Shown here: positions 6,252 through 9,104 of the stretch, in pieces
Numbering within the stretch: position 1 is the stretch's first letter
Layout of the letters: every line of letters begins with the position of its first letter
Source: Pseudomonadota bacterium
GTDB lineage: Bacteria; Pseudomonadota; Gammaproteobacteria; Burkholderiales; Burkholderiaceae_B
Assembly: GCA_021793875.1 (NCBI GenBank)
Contig: JAJYRX010000049.1
Location: 1-9,104, forward strand
DNA: 9,104 nt
Direction: 5' to 3'
Notes under the pieces: model-generated
What the model was told of the DNA's origin: nothing
Database searches by the model: none
Seen by the model: the letters and a program-made list of their open reading frames with translations, nothing else
Translations under genes and position numbers: made by a program

Positions 6252-6680
6252 ATGAAAACCTTCGTGGCCAAGCCGCATGAAGTCAAGCGTGATTGGTTTG
6301 TGATAGACGCAAAGGGCAAGGTCCTAGGTCGTGTGGCCAGCGAAGTCGCACGCCGCCTGCGTGGTAAGCACAAACCAGAATATACCCCGCACGTTGACAC
6401 AGGCGATTACATTGTTGTTATTAATGCTGCCGATTTAGTAGTTACCGGTAAAAAAGCTGTTAATCGTACTTATTACCATCACACTGGCTATCCAGGTGGT
6501 ATTAAAGAAACCAACTTCGAAAGAATGCAGCAGCGCTTTCCTGGTCGTGCTCTTGAGAAAGCCGTAAAAGGAATGCTTCCTAAAGGCCCACTGGGTTATG
6601 CAATGGCCAAGAAGCTTAAGGTCTATGCGGGCGCCGAGCACCCTCACGCAGCCCAGCAACCACAAACGCTGGAAATCTAA
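6252..6680 (+). CDS. rplM: 50S ribosomal protein L13
   Basis: This 142-residue protein has the full bacterial L13 length. Recognisable parts are MKTFVAKPHEVKRDWFVIDA, the GKVLGRVASEVARRLRGKHK helix, YTPHVDTGDYIVVINA, the rRNA-binding YYHHTGYPGGIKE, and KAVKGMLPKGPLGYAMAKKL near the C-terminus. L13 is an early 50S assembly protein that binds 23S rRNA. AGGAA at 6241-6245 lies 6 bases before the ATG. It is followed after 9 bases by rpsI, the conserved rplM-rpsI operon. Confidence 0.98.
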   Translation: MKTFVAKPHEVKRDWFVIDAKGKVLGRVASEVARRLRGKHKPEYTPHVDTGDYIVVINAADLVVTGKKAVNRTYYHHTGYPGGIKETNFERMQQRFPGRALEKAVKGMLPKGPLGYAMAKKLKVYAGAEHPHAAQQPQTLEI

Positions 6681-6689
6681 GGACAGGTC

Positions 6690-7082
6690 ATGATTGGTAA
6701 TTGGAATTATGGAACTGGTCGTCGCAAAACCTCTGTGGCGCGTGTGTTCCTTAAAAAAGGGACAGGTAAAATCGTTGTTAATGGTAAGCCTGTAGACGAA
6801 TATTTTGCACGTGAAACCGGTCGCATGATAGTGCGGCAGCCTTTGGTTGTAACAGACCATCTGGAGTCATTTGACTTTCACATAAATGTCGATGGTGGCG
6901 GTGAAAGTGGGCAGGCTGGAGCAGTAAGGCATGGTATTACACGTGCGCTTATAGACTACGACGAAACGCTCAAGGCGCAGCTTCGTCAGGCAGGTCTAGT
7001 AACTCGTGATGCACGTTCAGTTGAGCGTAAAAAAGTTGGTCTGCATAAAGCACGCCGACGCAAGCAGTTCAGTAAGCGTTAA
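6690..7082 (+). CDS. rpsI: 30S ribosomal protein S9
   Basis: This 130-residue protein has the typical S9 length. It shows NYGTGRRKTSVARVFLKKGT near the start, the central VDGGGESGQAGAVRHGITRA, and the basic tail KARRRKQFSKR, whose terminal Lys-Arg reaches the P-site tRNA anticodon region in known ribosome structures. AGGACAGG lies just before the ATG, in the 9-base gap after rplM. The gene ends the operon and is followed by a strong terminator. Confidence 0.98.
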   Translation: MIGNWNYGTGRRKTSVARVFLKKGTGKIVVNGKPVDEYFARETGRMIVRQPLVVTDHLESFDFHINVDGGGESGQAGAVRHGITRALIDYDETLKAQLRQAGLVTRDARSVERKKVGLHKARRRKQFSKR

Positions 7083-7116
7083 TTCTTGCCGGGCACATTG
7101 CCTGTTGTACTGCATT

Positions 7117-7150
7117 ACAAACCCCGGCATGTCCGGGGTTTGTTGTTTTT
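7117..7150 (+). terminator. Rho-independent terminator after rpsI
   Basis: An 11-pair perfect stem, ACAAACCCCGG/CCGGGGTTTGT (7117-7127 with 7133-7143), has the loop CATGT and the T-rich tail TGTTTTT to about 7150. It ends the ribosomal protein operon before argC. Confidence 0.92.
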
Positions 7151-7247
7151 GGCTATGGTGGCATAGTGGTTGTGCTTGTATGAATACGCTGCTGCTGATA
7201 ATCTGAACAATATGACATAGTAGCTGCGCGCTGAGTTTGAGGTTGTA
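7151..7247 (+). promoter_or_regulatory. argC upstream region
   Basis: These 97 bases between the rpsI terminator and argC must carry the argC promoter. The best candidate is TTGTAT (7176-7181) with GATAAT (7197-7202), but the 15-base spacer is short, so I am not confident. A GAGG ribosome binding site at 7239-7242 lies 5 bases before ATG 7248. I see no clear ArgR-type palindrome. Confidence 0.3.
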
Positions 7248-8309
7248 ATGAGTAATACACAAAAATCTTTGATAAATGTAGGTATAGTTGGTGGAACTGG
7301 GTATACCGGTGTCGAGCTTTTACGCCTGTTGGCCTTACATCCGAATGTTAAATTGAGAAGCATAACGTCTCGCAGCGAAGCCGGCAGCAAGGTTGCTGAT
7401 ATGTTTCCCAATCTTAGAGGCCATACTAACCTTGAATTTCAGACTCCAGACGAAGCTCCTTTAGAGGAATGTGATGTTGTGTTTTTTGCCACTCCACATG
7501 GTGTAGCCATGAATGAGGCTAGTCATCTTCTGGAAAATAATGTGCGCATCATAGATCTAGCGGCAGATTTCCGTCTGCAAAATACTCAAACATTTAGCCA
7601 GTGGTATGGTATAGAGCACTCATGCCCCAACATACTAAGCGAGGCAGTTTATGGCTTAACAGAAATAAACCGTGAGTCAATCAAACGGGCTCGTGTTATA
7701 GCTAATCCGGGCTGTTATCCAACCACTGTGTTGCTCGGCTTGGCCCCTTTATTAAAAAGTAGTCTTCTATGTAAAAATACTCAAATAATTGCCGACTGTA
7801 AGTCTGGTGTATCAGGAGCTGGGCGCAAAGCATCTGTTGGTACATTGTTTGGGGAGGCTAGCGATAATTTTAAGGCCTATGGCGTTACGGGCCACAGGCA
7901 TAATCCTGAAATATCCGAGCAAATTTCAAAAATATCTGGTCAGGAATATGATGTTTTATTCATGCCGCATTTGGTACCCATGATTCGTGGCATGCTATCT
8001 ACCATATATGTAGACCTATCAAAAGATGCTCTTGATACTAATGTGCAAGACCTTTTTGAAAGGTTTTACGCAAATGAAGCATTTATAGATGTAATGCCAC
8101 AAGGTAGCAGTCCGGAAACCAGGTCGGTTAGAGGTTCTAATGCTTTACGCATTGCAGTTCATAGGCCAGGCAATAATACTCGTTTAGTTATTTTGGTTGC
8201 ACAAGACAACCTTGTGAAGGGTGCATCAGGGCAAGCTGTGCAAAACATGAATCTTATGTTTGGGCTGCCTGAAACGGCTGGGTTGCAATCAATAGCATTG
8301 CTTCCTTAA
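7248..8309 (+). CDS. argC: N-acetyl-gamma-glutamyl-phosphate reductase
   Basis: This 353-residue cytoplasmic enzyme catalyses the third step of arginine synthesis, the NADPH-dependent reduction of N-acetylglutamyl phosphate to the semialdehyde. The N-terminal Rossmann motif GIVGGTGYTGVELLRLL (from residue 12) binds NADPH. The catalytic Cys156 lies in NPGCYPT, and the HRHNPEI segment (216-222) holds the active-site histidine. CKSGVSGAGRKA (184-195), SVRGSNALRI and DNLVKGASGQAVQNMN are also typical. Length matches the long ArgC type. It stands alone rather than in an argCBH cluster and follows rpsI, as I recall for Burkholderiales. AT-rich codons (ATA, TTA) are frequent, unlike in the ribosomal genes upstream. 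Confidence 0.97.
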   Translation: MSNTQKSLINVGIVGGTGYTGVELLRLLALHPNVKLRSITSRSEAGSKVADMFPNLRGHTNLEFQTPDEAPLEECDVVFFATPHGVAMNEASHLLENNVRIIDLAADFRLQNTQTFSQWYGIEHSCPNILSEAVYGLTEINRESIKRARVIANPGCYPTTVLLGLAPLLKSSLLCKNTQIIADCKSGVSGAGRKASVGTLFGEASDNFKAYGVTGHRHNPEISEQISKISGQEYDVLFMPHLVPMIRGMLSTIYVDLSKDALDTNVQDLFERFYANEAFIDVMPQGSSPETRSVRGSNALRIAVHRPGNNTRLVILVAQDNLVKGASGQAVQNMNLMFGLPETAGLQSIALLP

Positions 8310-8343
8310 GTAAAAGTCTTGCATTTTGTACAATAGGCTTTAT

Positions 8344-8351
8344 GCTATAAG
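8344..8351 (+). promoter_or_regulatory. erpA: Extended -10 promoter of erpA
   Basis: TG-C-TATAAG fits an extended -10 element (TGn plus a 5-of-6 box at 8346-8351). No good -35 is seen at 16-18 bases upstream, which extended -10 promoters can tolerate. The predicted start falls inside the inverted repeat at 8352-8369. Confidence 0.45.
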
Positions 8352-8369
8352 AATTGACAACAGTCAATT
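8352..8369. repeat. Inverted repeat AATTGAC-AACA-GTCAATT over the erpA start, possible operator
   Basis: Perfect 7-base arms (8352-8358 and 8363-8369) are separated by 4 bases. The repeat abuts the -10 box of erpA and covers the predicted transcription start. In E. coli, erpA is controlled by IscR. Here the GAC...GTC spacing is 4 bases, whereas the IscR type 1 consensus as I recall it has 7, so this is not a clear IscR site. Another repressor, or a short 5' mRNA hairpin, is possible. Confidence 0.4.
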
Positions 8370-8389
8370 TAAGGTCATCAGGAGCTAAC

Positions 8390-8758
8390 ATGACTACTAT
8401 TACCGAAACAGTTGATTTGCAGGCACCGCCAGCACCACTTCTGTTTACAGATGCAGCGGCAGCTAAAGTTAAAGAGCTGCTAACCGAAGAGGGCAATCCC
8501 GATCTTAAACTCAGGGTTTTTGTTCAAGGAGGGGGCTGCTCTGGTTTTCAATATGGCTTTACCTTCGATGAGGAAGTAAACGACGATGACACCACTATAG
8601 ATAAGTCTGGTGTGCAACTGCTTATAGACCCTATGAGCTTCCAGTATCTTGTCGGTGCCGAGATAGATTTCAAAGATGATCTTGAGGGTGCGCAGTTTGT
8701 AATACGTAACCCTAATGCAAACTCTACTTGTGGTTGCGGTTCGTCGTTTTCACCATAG
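8390..8758 (+). CDS. erpA: Iron-sulfur cluster insertion protein ErpA (A-type carrier)
   Basis: This 122-residue A-type Fe-S carrier passes clusters to apo-enzymes, in E. coli including the isoprenoid enzymes IspG/IspH. The three cluster ligands are present: Cys50 in GGGCSGFQYGF, and Cys114 and Cys116 in STCGCGSSF. LFTDAAAAKVKELL and LIDPMSFQYLVGAEIDF are typical ErpA/IscA segments. I chose ATG 8390 because AGGAG (8380-8384) lies 5 bases before it and TTITETVDLQ is a normal ErpA-like leader. A longer frame from a TTG at 8354 would start inside the promoter repeat. ErpA is favoured over IscA or SufA because no isc or suf genes surround it and because the anmK neighbourhood is typical of betaproteobacterial erpA. 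Confidence 0.95.
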   Translation: MTTITETVDLQAPPAPLLFTDAAAAKVKELLTEEGNPDLKLRVFVQGGGCSGFQYGFTFDEEVNDDDTTIDKSGVQLLIDPMSFQYLVGAEIDFKDDLEGAQFVIRNPNANSTCGCGSSFSP

Positions 8759-8765
8759 TTAAACT

Positions 8766-8782
8766 CCCGGCTTTATGCCGGG
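8766..8782. terminator. Shared hairpin between erpA and anmK
   Basis: CCCGGC/GCCGGG (8766-8771 with 8777-8782) with the loop TTTAT lies 7 bases after the erpA stop and overlaps the last codons and stop of convergent anmK (TAA at 8775-8773). No strong T-run follows on the plus strand; leftward there is only AGTTT. It probably acts as a weak bidirectional terminator or an mRNA-end-stabilising hairpin. Confidence 0.6.
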
Positions 8783-9104
8783 TACTTACAGCCTAGTATT
8801 CTTGGTCCATTGGCACCAGTAACTTCAGGCAGGTTTGCTGCTTGCTTGGTATCCCAAGCATAGGCCAGCCAAGCAAAAGCAAGTGCTTCAACATGCTGGG
8901 TATCTACGCCATAAGATGCACTTGTAGTGAGTTTGCAATTGCTATCAAGCCTGATCTCTATTTGGCTCATTAAGTGTTCATTCATAGAGCCACCACCGCA
9001 GACTATCAATTTTTTTGTATTAGGTGCATGCTTGTTTATAGCGTTGCATACAGTCTGGGCGGTTAATGCACTTAAGGTTGCCTGTATGTCTTGATTTTCT
9101 AGGG
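8773..9104 (-). CDS. anmK: Anhydro-N-acetylmuramic acid kinase, C-terminal part
   Basis: The frame is open from the right edge of the window to TAA at 8775-8773, giving the last 109 residues of a protein usually about 370 long. Visible segments are DIQATLSALTAQTV, LIVCGGGSMNEHLM, VEALAFAWLAYA and NLPEVTGANGPRILGCKYPA, the typical AnmK C-terminus. AnmK phosphorylates and opens 1,6-anhydro-MurNAc during peptidoglycan recycling. The catalytic and ATP-binding N-terminal half lies outside the window. An in-frame TTG at 9009-9007 is an internal Leu codon, not a start. The gene is convergent with erpA, with the shared hairpin at their ends. Confidence 0.95.
   Translation of the reverse strand, partial: LENQDIQATLSALTAQTVCNAINKHAPNTKKLIVCGGGSMNEHLMSQIEIRLDSNCKLTTSASYGVDTQHVEALAFAWLAYAWDTKQAANLPEVTGANGPRILGCKYPA

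Noticed and set aside
6435..6860. A 141-codon minus-strand frame across rplM and rpsI
   Set aside because: It is antisense to two ribosomal protein genes; such long shadows are common opposite selective codon use.
8352..8369. IscR type 1 binding site at erpA
   Set aside because: The GAC and GTC half-sites are 4 bases apart rather than the 7 of the consensus as I recall it, so I kept it only as an unassigned operator candidate.
8354..8389. A longer erpA start at TTG 8354
   Set aside because: It would begin inside the promoter-proximal inverted repeat, whereas ATG 8390 has a well-placed AGGAG.
1..9104. Mobile element, phage, CRISPR, toxin-antitoxin or defence system
   Set aside because: I found no transposase, integrase, spaced repeats, restriction or toxin-like genes, and nearly all genes are conserved housekeeping types in familiar order.

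Overview
The window looks like ordinary chromosomal core sequence from a betaproteobacterium, most likely a Burkholderiales member near Alcaligenaceae/Bordetella. This is inferred from gene order that I recall for that order: darP divergent from pmbA, rplM-rpsI followed by argC, and erpA convergent with anmK. Base composition is low to middling in GC for the group. Many genes use AT-rich codons (ATA, TTA, AGA/AGG), which suggests a lineage with AT drift. I see no phage, transposase, CRISPR array, tRNA or rRNA.

Layout. Positions 1-74 hold the first 24 codons of an unidentified leftward gene. It is divergent from a rightward pair (242-2166): a class III PLP aminotransferase and a carboxymuconolactone-decarboxylase-like protein without cysteines. 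The pair meets a leftward two-gene unit tail to tail, with stop codons sharing four bases. That unit is darP (ribosome assembly) followed by a serine carboxylesterase whose start overlaps the darP stop. Divergent from darP is pmbA/tldE (3442-4809). Next comes a single TRAP-type periplasmic binding protein with a twin-arginine-like signal (4973-6070), its own promoter region and a strong terminator. No TRAP permease gene lies beside it in the window. The rplM-rpsI ribosomal protein operon follows and also ends in a strong terminator. Then come argC (arginine synthesis), erpA (Fe-S cluster carrier), and the 3' end of anmK on the opposite strand.

The genes do not form one pathway. They are separate housekeeping units (ribosome, Fe-S delivery, arginine synthesis, cell-wall recycling, TldD/E proteolysis) plus two less defined metabolic units: aminotransferase/CMD and the TRAP binding protein. 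I found no convincing new system. The points most worth a second look are the compact regulatory sites: paired promoters with direct repeats at 75-241, and inverted repeats just downstream of the likely promoters of the TRAP gene and erpA. The substrate of the aminotransferase/CMD pair is also open. All intergenic gaps are under 300 bases and are described below.
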